Shown piece after piece: positions 54,424 to 64,000 of a stretch of 64,000 bases of DNA. The DNA comes from Aphanomyces cochlioides (taxonomy: Eukaryota > Oomycota > Saprolegniomycetes > Saprolegniales > Verrucalvaceae), in assembly GCA_019828595.1 (NCBI GenBank), contig JAHQRK010000046.1:62001-126000 (forward strand). The letters are read 5' to 3'. The notes under the pieces are model-generated. The model was not told where the DNA came from. It was given only the letters and a program-made list of their open reading frames with translations, and did no database searches. Numbering within the stretch: position 1 is the first letter of the stretch; every line of letters starts with the position of its first letter. Made by a program: the position numbers and the translations under genes.

Positions 54424-55736
54424 AATTCATGCAGCCATCAATTCATGGATGCTATTTTCAATGAACAGAAGAAAATGTGCAATTTCTCTTCTTCTTTCTT
54501 TAAGTACCTGTTGTTCCATACTTGAAACGCTAAGTGACTTTGAAATTTCGATGGGTATGCCTTTAGCCTGCACACACTGCCAAAAAAGTTGATCTAAATT
54601 AGCTTTCATTTCATTCTTGTTGTCAAGAAGTTCAGTGCACATATATTAGTACACGTATCTATGTTTTAGACTAAGAATCAACATAATATTCTGTCGAGGC
54701 AAAAATTATGGAGAGCAAACGGCGCGTCTTTAAAGGGACAGAAAAACACTGGGCTCATCTCGGACGATTCAATGTCCGCCAAAAATTCGTGGTGTACTTC
54801 GTGAAGATTTAGCTAGTGGTCACCAATTAATCACAAATATTTGAATATCGCAGTCATCTATTACAAATATGTTTTCAGTGACTGCCAAGAAATGCATTGT
54901 CTCCTGTGATTCTCGGTCATTAACAATACTCAGGTTCCTTGCTTAGCTGTAAGGACTGGAGGCAATGACGAACTAAAAGCCAAAATGTAGAGCTCGAACA
55001 AGTGTACCTGCGCTCAAAGCGCTATACTTCAAGTTCACAACGAACATTTTTCGTTAAGTCGCGAATTGTATCGATATGGCAGTGAACAACCACGACGACA
55101 GCCGTATACTTGGTATGTTACACGTGCTTGAATATCATAGGCGAGCTAAAATAGGTAGCAGGTTCTAGGAAAAGTCAGTACCAAAAGAAGGAATACTACA
55201 TATATACTGCCAAAATAGAGTTGGAATAGTTATAGTTGTGTTGCCTCACGTAAGACATTCTATCAAAATCGATCATTTTCTCTGACCAACATGATGACTA
55301 TAACAAAGCCCTCGAAGTTAGTTTGCTTTGTAATGCAGGCCTTATGTGTAGACGATATTCTTATTTTGGTGCCCCCTAGTCGTTTTCCTTTGGCGTAGTG
55401 ATGACGAGTTTGTTCGTGGCATCTGCAACTATAACAAGTCATTTAGACAAATACAAGAAAACACCCTTATTATCAGATAGTTCTTCTTGTTAATGCATGA
55501 ACAGCACTCAGTAATTTCAGCTCCACGCAGATATTTCGAGCTGCTGTCACCATTTTTGAAAGCATGCAAAGCTCAAGCAACGACAACACAAGTATCCATT
55601 ATGGACGACATTTCTTTGTTTTGCATAAATTATGAATAAGGTATATATATGCAGGATATTAGATTCACATATGTCAATAAGTTTTGTTTCATGCAATAGA
55701 TAAATTGGAAAAAGCAAGATCGCCACCCAAGCTACG
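54424..55736. other. 1.3-kb gene-free stretch
   Basis: AT-rich; short frames on both strands carry no recognised domain. No transposon ends or repeats shared with the rest of the window were seen. Confidence 0.45.
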
Positions 55737-56700
55737 ATGAAGAGAATCAAACAGTCAAGTCCAGCCCGCTCGACTCTTCCTGTCGAAGTCTTAGTGAATA
55801 TTGCGTTTGCCATTCCACACGAAGAAGATTCGTTGCTTTTCTTGAAGCTCTCCATCCGTTTAAGGTTCTCGGACCCCTTGAGCAAGTGTACAAGCTGGGT
55901 TTCACAAGACTCGGACTTGTGGCCATCATTGACGCTGGATTCGTCGATTCTGACATCACCAAGCCGTGCTATGTATGAAGATATTGTCGACTGGCTGAAA
56001 CAATTGCAGATCGCAAAACTTGTGCTGACTCTCACAGATGAATAGCAAGTTGAGGACGACTGGACTACGTTGCCCATTGTTGAACTCTCTCTGATATTCA
56101 TGTATAACATATAAAGCGGTTGGACAAGATTCTTACATCAGCTACAGCTTCTACAGCATTTGATATCCTTGAAATTGAACACCTTAGACACAGATATCAT
56201 TGACAGCGTGTCCGAATATGCAGCAAAAAGTAAAAGCTCGTCAAGCTTCAATTTTACCATAGCAGCGCTATGCCTTTGAGTGCACTGCACAATCAGATGG
56301 AGTGGACGAATCGCCAGTCTGTTAGAGTGTTTGCAGACAGTGGATTGGGATACTCAAGCGACCGCGATGACACTTTGCAAGGAAAACTTGTCCAAACAAT
56401 ATTGAAGTGTCGTACTTCGGAAACTCTCACGATTATTTTGCTGTCTTGGACGATTGAGTTTCAACCACTTGATTAAAGTCATTATCCATACAGTATTGTG
56501 CGATATCGAGCAACTTTTACAAGCATTTAGCCAGTGCATTGGAAGGGTCCAAGGTGTCACATCTCAGTTTGATCAACAGAGAGGGCAAAAGTGGTAGCTT
56601 GCAATATTTGCTGCAAATTTTGCCTCGAACATCCGTCAGATACTTTGAATACGCTGAAGCCCGTGCTCGAAGTGAAGAAACAATCGACTTCGAAGAAAAT
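55737..56700 (+). pseudogene. Decayed F-box-like/LRR copy of subfamily 2
   Basis: ATG 55737 starts MKRIKQSSPARSTLPVEVLV with NIAFAIPHEEDS. Frame breaks follow almost at once (FLKLSIRL... in place of FLEALHP), DLWPSLTLDSS remains, and the middle is deleted. MEWTNRQSVRVFA near 56290, LEGSKVSHLSL near 56545 and LLQILPRTSVRYFEY near 56610 are later islands. It ends where the convergent gene at 56705 begins, so its own C-terminus is lost. Confidence 0.8.
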
Positions 56701-56704
56701 GGTA

Positions 56705-58079
56705 TTATGAATAATCTTCAACCACTTGAACTTCTACAAACTCGCCACCACGTTCGTTCGTCAATTTTTTAAATCCTCCCAAGACCCAGATTCAACCCAG
56801 TGCTTGGATGGATGGACCTTGATGCGCTTCGTCTTCACTAAACGACTGGGATGCGTGAAACTTTCTATCACAAGTCGTAGCTCGTCAATGGTAAGCCAGC
56901 TTCTTCCCAAATCCAGTTCATAAATCGTTTGGTTGTTTTGAATGGCCTTGACAAATTTTGCTACGACAGCTTTGGTAAATCCAACAGCACGAACCATCAA
57001 TGTTTCTAGAGGGCAATGCTCCAACAATGGGACTAGCCTATTCAACACTGGGCTTCGAATTCTGTCATCCGACAATGCTAAATGTTTTATGGGCATCCGT
57101 GGCAATGATCGCAGCAAGTGTCGAATCGCGTGATCTCGCATGTCCATCAGATGGTATCCATGCAAAGACAGATGCAAAACCTTTGAGTTTTCCAATCGGC
57201 TGATCATCTTTTCTAAAAACGACCCCTTCACCAAACATTGATGCAGCTCTAATGTCTTCATTGAAAAGGTGTACTCTTGAAGATTCCTAGACATGTCCAT
57301 GTCCTGGAGGTAACATCGATGCAGCATGAGCTTGTCCAGCGTCGGACAATTGAACATGGCTTTGAAAAGTTCTTGCTTCAGAGCCAGGTCGTTGAGGCCT
57401 TCCCATCCCATTCCAGTGTATCCAAAGACTTGTACTGGCTGGCGACGAAACCACTCAATAAGATTACGCAGCGCAGTCTCGGTTATGTGTTCAAATCCAT
57501 AATTAACTTCAAGATGGGTCAGCGTGTCACTCTTCGCAGCTAATGCACAGACTTCGTGGAATATTTCTTGATGCCTTGTATAAACTTTCAATGCCGTCAA
57601 GCAATTGAGTTGTGGCAGACAGCTTGACCAGCTATTGGGAACATCGACACACGTGTCGATGTTCCCTAGGACTGCCAGCTGAAGTGCGTAATTGGCAAGG
57701 TGGTCCATTCGTCCCCGCCTTGCCAAAGCTCCTTGGTAATCCATTCCATCTGACGAACGTTGAGCGTCTTGAGCCACTGGACGTCAATGATATCTTGCAC
57801 GACAACCTTTGGATAATACTTAGCGATAGTCGCATAAGACGCAACGTTTGTTTCCTTTGGAGTCGAAGAATCAAGCCGCAAGGAAGGCCACAAGTCCGAG
57901 TGCTTCTGTGTCAGGCTCAACCTATACAAGTGCTCCAGCGGCCCTAGGATGCCATAAGGATAGAGCGCTTCCAGAAAACCAAAGAAATCTTTTGCGTCTG
58001 GAATAGCAAACGCTATGTTGATCATGGCATCAACTGGTAGAGTAGAACGTACTGGCCTCAACAGCTTTGGCCTCTTCAT
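56705..58079 (-). pseudogene. Near-intact F-box-like/LRR copy of subfamily 2 with two frameshifts
   Basis: From ATG 58079 (MKRPKLLRPVRSTLPVDAMI): NIAFAIPDAKDFFGFLEAL, GPLEHLYRLSL, DLWPSLRLDSS, YYPKVVVQDIIDVQWLKTL, LPITHFSWQ. A break at 57637-57666 coincides with a 30-bp palindrome. The second frame then runs over 290 codons: VCALAAKSDTL, LIEWFRRQPVQVFGY, AMFNCPTLDKLML, QNNQTIYELDLGRS, FTHPSRLVKTKRIKV. One base missing from an A-run near 56770 shifts the end, which reads KLTNERGGEFVEV then EDYS to 56705. Both breaks lie in error-prone sequence, so the gene may be alive. Confidence 0.83.
57637..57666. repeat. 30-bp palindrome at a frameshift site
   Basis: GGGAACATCGACAC, AC, GTGTCGATGTTCCC: 14-bp arms with a 2-bp centre. 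It sits exactly where the coding frame of the reverse LRR copy breaks, as if a short inverted copy had been inserted. Confidence 0.85.
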
Positions 58080-58088
58080 AGCTGGGCG

Positions 58089-58110
58089 GGAAATCAACCT
58101 GACGATCTTG
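58089..58110 (-). promoter_or_regulatory. Initiator-like leader of the 58079 gene
   Basis: On the reverse strand CAAGATCGTCAGGTTGATTT lies about 10 bases before the ATG and matches the leaders at 53059 and 58818 (AAGATCGT.CA..YTGA.TTTCC). A CCAATTA box follows about 20 bases further upstream. Confidence 0.4.
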
Positions 58111-58817
58111 GTAATTATTAATTGGCCAAAAATATTTATTAAATTACCATTGGATGGAATAAATCTATTATACAAAATATACTCAAATTATAGCGAATCG
58201 TTGTACTCAATTAATTTTTTGGTCAATCAAAACGCTTCAATAAATATAGATGAAATATTATTGGATGAAGCTTTTAAGATAGAAATTGCAGAAATTATAT
58301 CTTGAATGAAAAAATGTATGGCTGAGCTTACAAAATATAGCTCATGCTGAAGACTTTCTAAGAAACAGAATTAATTCTGGAGAAGTTGTTCCTGATTGCT
58401 GTGATGAAAGAGACGTAAAGACAAGTCATTACTGTCGGATGCTTTCTCTAAAGGACAAAATGTCCGTTAAACATGCGCACAATATTCCGCATTTGTTTGT
58501 TACTTTGCAAAAAAACCAAACAACTCAAAAGTTTGACTCGAGTGATGTATTTCAAGGACAATGGTAAGACCAATATATATTAAATACATGTCGTTTTCGT
58601 GAAAACTTTGGCCATCGCTGGACGTCGTCTCGGTTATTAAATTGCTATCTTACAAGCAAAATTCACAAAGCACATAGTTACAGAAGTGCAAGATTCTGCA
58701 ATATTTGTAATTCTTAGACGAGAGCGCAATTGATCAAAATCAAAAATATAAATTATAGCAAACCTCGTCGAATTTTGCAATTTTTCATTTCGTCCAATCG
58801 ATGACAGGACAAAAATC
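58111..58817. other. Spacer between divergent subfamily 2 copies
   Basis: AT-rich, no gene recognised. A CGTCCAATCGAT box lies near 58792. Confidence 0.4.
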
Positions 58818-58841
58818 AAGATCGTCCAATCTGAAATTTCC
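58818..58841 (+). promoter_or_regulatory. Initiator-like leader motif of subfamily 2
   Basis: AAGATCGTCCAATCTGAAAT, then TTCC, ending 8 bases before ATG 58850; same position and order as the motif at 53059-53081. Confidence 0.45.
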
Positions 58842-58849
58842 ATGTCATC

Positions 58850-60117
58850 ATGAAGAGAGTCAAGCTGTCAGATTCGACGCGGTCGTCTCTTCCAGTCGAC
58901 GTTGTGGTGAATATTGCGTTTGCGAGTCCAGACGAAAAAGATTTCTTTTTGCTTTCCTAGCTGCCCTCCATCCGTATAGTGTCCTGGGACCTCTTCAACA
59001 CGTCTATCAGATGGGTTTGACGCACAAGCACTCAAGCTTGTGGCTGGATTCTTCTTCTCTAACGTCGCCCAACCGATCTTTGTACGAAGATATTGCCAAT
59101 TATTACCCAAAGGTCACAATTGAAGACATATTCGACTTTGAATGGCTCAAGAAACTTGAGGTGGCAAAGAAAAATGGACCCTTGTGAACGATTGGACAGT
59201 ATTGCCCATTACAGAATTTATAGTGCTACCAAAACTCGATATCCCTAGCAATTGGACAAGTATATTGTCACAACTACCGCATTTGACATCCTTGAAAGTA
59301 AAAACCGCGTGTCATAGTGCAATCAACGATGTGTGTGAATTTGCAGCCAGGAGCGAGAAGCCCATCCACCTAAACATTGACCATAGTTTGAACAACATGC
59401 CTTAACCTGCGCTGCGCCATCTTATTGAGTGATTAGATCGTCTGCCTGTTCGATGGTTAGCCTACAGTGGATTCGCATGCGAAAGCCACCCAAGTTTGGA
59501 ACGAAAGTTGATTCAAGCCATGTTTAATTGTCGTTCGCTGCACACGCTCAAGTTATGTTTTTTAGTCTTGAACTCCTCGATTTCAAACCTCTAAACTTGT
59601 CCATCAGGTCATTGTCCATGCATCATTGTCACATACCGAATGAGTTCATTAAACGTTTGGCCAAAGCATTGGAAGGTTCCAAGGTTTCAGAACTCAGCTT
59701 GTACGGACTTCAAATACGACTTTCGATGTAATGGAATTGAGTGTTTGCTGGAAACTTTGCCGCGGACATCAAGCAAACATTTGGAATTAGTCGATGCTTG
59801 GGTTCGAAGCAAACATTTTTGCAAGGTCACTCCGCTGTTTGCATCAAGCCCTTTGGAAAAATTGTCGCTCTATATCAACGGACTTTCATAAACATTCGTG
59901 GGGAAGCTTGCGACTATCATCCAAAGCAACTCGACCATTTGCGAATTGGATTTGTTGGAGAGCGATAGCATCCAAGTCGTTTTGTCAAAAAATGAGGATC
60001 AAAATGAGCCCACGCAGAAATGTCACGGGTCCAAGGAGCATGAAGGTGCTACAGCTCTTGACCACCGAATGTGGAGGTGAATTGATATTTACACATAAAG
60101 AGGAGAAACAAGACTAA
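58850..60117 (+). pseudogene. Decayed F-box-like/LRR copy of subfamily 2
   Basis: ATG 58850 reads MKRVKLSDSTRSSLPVDVVV with NIAFASPDEKDFF, then breaks; FLAALHPYSVLGPLQHVYQ, SPNRSLYEDIANYYPKVTIE, WTVLPITEF, VCEFAARSEK, LAKALEGSKVSELSL, LLETLPRTSSKHLEL and ECGGELIFTHKEEKQD follow in at least six separate frames. The AMFNC signature is mostly gone (AMFNCRSLHTL). Clearly dead. Confidence 0.83.
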
Positions 60118-60721
60118 CGATTGAAGCCTTAGAGACTTTGACTGTTACCTCCTTCTAGCTTTATCGATGTTATATTCGTTCAACCACAAATCATCAAGAA
60201 GTACATTTAATTCAACAGTTTCCTCAAGCCAAGACGTACCATAAAAATTTCGACAATGAGCGTCCATAATTTACACATAATGGGTAATGTAGCAAGTCCA
60301 GAACAAAGTTATATCCCTTGATAAAAGCGGTAGTCATGGCAACCAAACTATGCACGTCCATGTCAGGTGAAAGCTTTTGAATGATCTTGCGACATAATTG
60401 TCTTTACTGAACCCTCAGAAAAGGCTACCTCAAGAGAAAATGCAGTTGAAGCATGAAACATTCGGCAATCCCAGTTAAGAGATTAGACGCACAACGCTGT
60501 CTTTTACACAGATGATCTTTCATATTCTTCCAATCAAGTCGCAACGTGCAAATTGTTGTTCACCAAAGCCCCTACCGTGAGGTTGTTGATGAGTTCATTA
60601 ATATCAGTGTTGTAGTGAAGCAACGCAAGACAAGAACCATTATTGAAAGATTTTGACCAGTCGATCGAATTTCGCAGTGAACGTATTCTTCTATTGTCGC
60701 GTCCCATTTCTTATAAAGAAT
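60118..60721. other. Intergenic, no gene recognised
   Basis: About 600 bp of spacer. Nothing assignable apart from the initiator-like motif at its right edge. Confidence 0.4.
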
Positions 60722-60738
60722 GCCATTCTGAATTTTTT
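60722..60738 (+). promoter_or_regulatory. Initiator-like leader motif of subfamily 2
   Basis: GCCATTCTGAATTTTTT, ending 8 bases before ATG 60747. The CATTCTGAATTT core fits the oomycete initiator pattern best of the four leaders. Confidence 0.45.
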
Positions 60739-60746
60739 GGTCGACT

Positions 60747-62028
60747 ATGAAAAAGGCTAAGCTATCGCCGCCGTCGTGCTCGTTCCTACCAGCTGACATT
60801 CTGGTCAAGGTGGCGATATTTATTGCAGATGCTGAAGATTTATTTGCGTTTCTTGAAGCTCTCCATCGATTCAACATCTTGGGACCTCTCGAACAAATTT
60901 ACAAACTCGGCGCAAAGCAGAAGCATGCTAACTTGTGGCCATCGTTGAGAATTGAAACTCGAAGTCGAAACTCACGTCGTCGTCATTCATACGAGGCCAT
61001 CGCCAGGTATTTTCCAAAGGTTGTGGTGAAGGATGTTGAGGATATTGAGTGGCTCAAAAAGCTTCAGATTGAAAAGATCGAGTTGATCCTCACCGACAAG
61101 TGGCCACTCGTAGGTGATTGGACATCGTTGCCTATTAGAACACTCATTCAGTCGCGCAAAGCAGACATCCACAAGGGATGGACAAATATTTTGCCACAAC
61201 TACAACATCTAATCTCGTTACAAGTGGCTACCAAGGACACAGGAGCGATCAATGATGTTTGTGCATTTGCAGCTCAGAGCAGAACCCTTGTCGAGCTTGC
61301 CATGATTTGCGATCATGGTTCTATGACTTTCTCGGCGGTTGATCATCTTGTTGAGTGGTTTAATCGCCAGCCTGTTCGCTTATTTGCCTACCGTGGTTAT
61401 GGCTATCTAAGCTCTGGGCATGATACTCAAAATCGAAAGCTATTTCATGCAATTTTTGACTGTCCAACGTTGGAAATACTTACATTGACGGGGTTTAACC
61501 TTCGACATATGGATTTTGACCATGTTACTCTATTCATAAAGTCACTAACGCTCCACATTTGTAATGGAACAAATGATTATGTCACGAGGCTGGCCAGATG
61601 TTTGGTTGGATCCAAACTGACCCATCTCAGTTTGAAGAAATCCTCCAAATATAATCATGACGCGACAGCAATCCACAGTTTGTTCCGAATTTTGCCGCGA
61701 ACATCTATTAAACACTTGGAGATGCATGATTACAGTGTCCGAAGTACGCACTTATGCAAGCTGACGCCATTGATTGCATTATGCACATTGGAATCGTTGG
61801 CATTATATGTGTGAATTAGATTTGAAAAGAAGCAACATTGACTTTGACGACATTCAACTCATGATTCAGAGTATCACGCATGATAGTCGAAAGGTGAAGA
61901 CAAGACGGATCAAGTTGAATATTTATAGAAGGGCTGTTAACGCCGAAAGGGTTACAGAATTAGAGCAATTGGCCAGAGACCTTGGAGGTGAATTGGTTGT
62001 TCTTCAGGAAAATGATAGAATCGATTAA
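60747..62028 (+). pseudogene. F-box-like/LRR copy of subfamily 2 with a C-terminal deletion and frameshift
   Basis: A 355-codon clean frame from ATG 60747 (MKKAKLSPPSCSFLPADILV): KVAIFIADAEDLFAFLEAL, GPLEQIYKLG, NLWPSLRI, FPKVVVKDVEDIEWLKKL, VCAFAAQSRTL, LVEWFNRQPVRLF, AIFDCPTLEILTL, LFRILPRTSIKHLEM. After LESLALYV it stops at 61814: the segment containing QNNQTI is deleted and the frame shifts, but CELDLKRSNIDFDD, ITHDSRKVKTRRIKL and LGGELVVL continue to TAA at 62026-62028. A 355-residue shortened protein could still be made. Confidence 0.82.
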
Positions 62029-62189
62029 TTGATCGTGCAGTCCTCAACGTTTTTTGGACCACAGTTATTTCGAAATTAATATAATGCGCGACGTACAGTA
62101 CTTCGCCATACCATCCGCCTTAACCCTCGTTTGTCCTGTGAGTGATCTACAAATTGTGGGAACGAAGAAAATATAGGCAAAAGTCAGGA

Positions 62190-62216
62190 ACCACCCATTG
62201 GGTGGTTCCTGAAAAC
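62190..62216. repeat. 27-bp hairpin at the left border of an inverted-repeat element
   Basis: CAGGAACCACCCA, T, TGGGTGGTTCCTG: 13-bp perfect arms and one central base. The right arm is part of the terminal repeat of the element at 62201-63404; the left arm looks like the end of another copy abutting it head to head. Confidence 0.85.
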
Positions 62217-63404
62217 ACAATTTGTGTCGTACACATATCCAAAAATATAAATCATTCAGCAAGATTTAATTGTCCCTTGTGATAGGTAAAAAAAATATTG
62301 TGCATCACATCATTGTAGTCGTCGTCGCCTAGTGAGCTTTGTCGTCAGTCATATGATCAGAGTTGTGATACGTTACGATACGTTATAACTTAACGTATTT
62401 TAGTACGAAATATTTTTTGCGAAGCGTATTACAGTAATACGTTTGGTACGTTATTTTGAGGCTATATTTCAAGTAAACATTGATGGTGAGCTAAAATATA
62501 TTTACAAGATAAAGTCCCTGTATGAACTACGACTTCTCTGTTGATAGAAACAAGTTGATGGATGCCAAACGTGATCATAACGAGTTCATTAACTGTGTAG
62601 CTATATATATGCTCCTCCACTACATGGACGTCGTCATTGTGGATAAGTTTCGTGTGATAAATTGGACGTGAAATTGAGCTATCTGCCCCAATACGCACTT
62701 GATTTCCGTGGAGAAGTTTGAGTGTGTTGCACATTTACACAAAGAATTATATCATCGTTCATTTATTATAAGAACGCCATCAACACTTTTGGGTCATAGC
62801 CTGTACTTGATTTTTGCAAAATTAAGGTTACTATAGCCCCATTATTTCAGTTTATTTTCACAAAACAAAGCTTATTTTAAATTGATGAAGTGCTCCGCTT
62901 GTCGTGGATGTGAGAGACTCAGTTGCAGCCTCATGTTACCTCTTAAATCCTTTAAAATGATCAAGTTTATGTATGAATATACCTTTTAACGTAAAACGGT
63001 ATTCCTGTAAAATATAGCGTACGTAATGAATCTACGTTATAATTTTATCGTATCGAAATACGATTAAATAACGTATCGTATTACTGTACGTTACGGTAAT
63101 TAACGTAACGTTTCACAACTCTGCGTATGATTGACTTCACCGTGTTTCCGAACTCCTCGGCATTTCCTTTTGGAACACAATGCAGTCAAGCATGACATAA
63201 CTTGGCTCATCCATGCAGAGCAACGAGCTATCGAAGATGATAACTGTTGTGGTGGAGCTTGGCCCAAAGGAGGTGTTCCGACGGAAGGATGGTTGACAAA
63301 ATGTGTATTTGAGATTTGCGATTTGCGATTTGTATTATTTTAGAATAAAAGTTCAGAAATTTGTGTCTTTTTTGCACAAAATGTGTTTTCAGGAACCACC
63401 CAAT
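62201..63404. mobile_element. Inverted-repeat element interrupted by a second element
   Basis: Ends ATTGGGTGGTTCCTGAAAAC at 62201 and its inverse at the right (to about 63404), matching over about 30 bp (…ACACA.TTTGTG). Without the insert at 62358-63123 it is about 430 bp and has no transposase, so it is a non-autonomous element or MITE. No target duplication could be fixed because of the hairpin at its left edge. Confidence 0.75.
62358..63123. mobile_element. Non-autonomous hAT element with 8-bp target duplication
   Basis: Starts CAGAGTTGTGATACGTTACG and ends in the inverse with changes (…CGTAACGTTTCACAACTCTG). Flanks CATATGAT (62350-62357) and CGTATGAT (63124-63131) match at 7 of 8 positions, the duplication size of hAT elements. 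Both ends are crowded with TACGTTA/TAACGTA motifs (62365-62460, 62990-63115). It has no coding frame of note. It inserted into the element at 62201-63404. Confidence 0.85.
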
Positions 63405-64000
63405 ATTATCATTGCCACGGTCAAGACAACTGGATAATACATGAAACTCTAAGGAGGTGCCTGACTCGCAACAATGTGGTATGTCCGGGAGAGGGAATAT
63501 CGTAGAAATTAAGGAGTGCACCAGGTAATATCACGAATATTACGGAAGTACTAATGCGCTTTATTGGAGCCGATGGGACAAACCGAAGGTGTGACCAAAA
63601 CTGCCCTCCAACATGTACTTGCCTCATGAAAATGCTGAGTTATAGAAACGAATATGACCATAAATCGCAGTAGAATGTGCCGGTAAATCTTGCCTGAATG
63701 ATTGAATCTGTAGTTTGAAAGATCTCATAGGTCGTATTGTCTTTACGAGCTAGGCATTTATCTTATCATTAGTTAATGACTCTTCGTGTGATTTTGTCCA
63801 AGGCGGCACATTCTTGCGCCAAGTTTGACGCTATGTGAAGTGATAGTCCGTTGGATGTGTGGAGCCGTCGACTGTGATCTCTGTTTCGCTAACAGGATTG
63901 CTCAAGCTAAATTTGGTAAACGAAGGAGAACACAAAATCAACGCCTGAAAATTTTTCTATTTCTATTTGTTAAATCGAGTCTGCACCCCATGAAGATGAG
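63405..64000. other. Window end, no gene recognised
   Basis: About 600 bp without a recognisable gene, repeat or element. Confidence 0.4.

Noticed and set aside
55547..56110. 187-codon reverse ORF
   Set aside because: Antisense to the LRR pseudogene at 55737; its apparent conservation mirrors the forward family.
62190..62216. Rho-independent terminator-like hairpin
   Set aside because: Genome is eukaryotic, there is no gene upstream, and the arm is the terminal repeat of a mobile element.

Overview
The window is AT-rich eukaryotic nuclear DNA. Genes are long single ORFs without evident introns, spacers are AT-rich with CCAATCA boxes, and several leaders carry a motif close to the oomycete initiator (TCATY..GAATTT). 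With a pogo/hAT-type repeat load, this suggests an oomycete, most likely of the Saprolegniales. That is an inference from style and remembered resemblance. No rRNA, tRNA, CRISPR or bacterial gene organisation was seen.

1-11 kb is a transposon-rich border. Positions 1-4890 hold two near-identical copies of a 3070-bp unit (the first cut by the window start), made of a pogo-type DNA transposon (1864-4025) sitting inside the arm of a foldback element. The same arm lies inverted at 5618-6546 without the transposon, giving a natural empty site. A second pogo-type element (7637-9374) has perfect inverted ends and TA target duplications. It is followed by a decayed hAT transposase, a near-perfect 111-bp palindrome and a TTCCGCA-rich non-autonomous hAT element (10902-11800).

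11.8-62 kb is an array of about 28 copies of one protein family, on both strands. A full copy is 430-475 residues. It has an F-box-like N-terminal motif (LPVDxxVKIAFxIPDAxDLFAFLEAL, then GPLEHLYxL and LWPxL), a middle W.DVEWLK..LNP..IEW block, leucine-rich repeats around a signature AMFNCPTLETLEL, and a C-terminal block QNNQTICEL...MTHPSR.VKxKRIKW...RGGEF. Five copies look intact (14224-15591, 18719-20146, 27541-28881, 29693-31030, 37461-38879). Several have one lesion and about twenty are pseudogenes or stubs. Copies from 53 kb rightward form a second subfamily (PKVxxxDIxDVQWLKxL in the middle; VCAFAAKS in the repeats) sharing an initiator-like leader. The likely role is as F-box/LRR substrate-recognition proteins; this is inferred from sequence pattern only.

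38.9-45.1 kb interrupts the array with diverged repeats and a decayed hAT transposon (41742-43040). 62-64 kb is a nested pair of inverted-repeat elements, the inner one a non-autonomous hAT with an 8-bp target duplication. Overall the window shows a birth-and-death gene array broken up by local duplication, deletion, nonsense mutation and transposon insertion.
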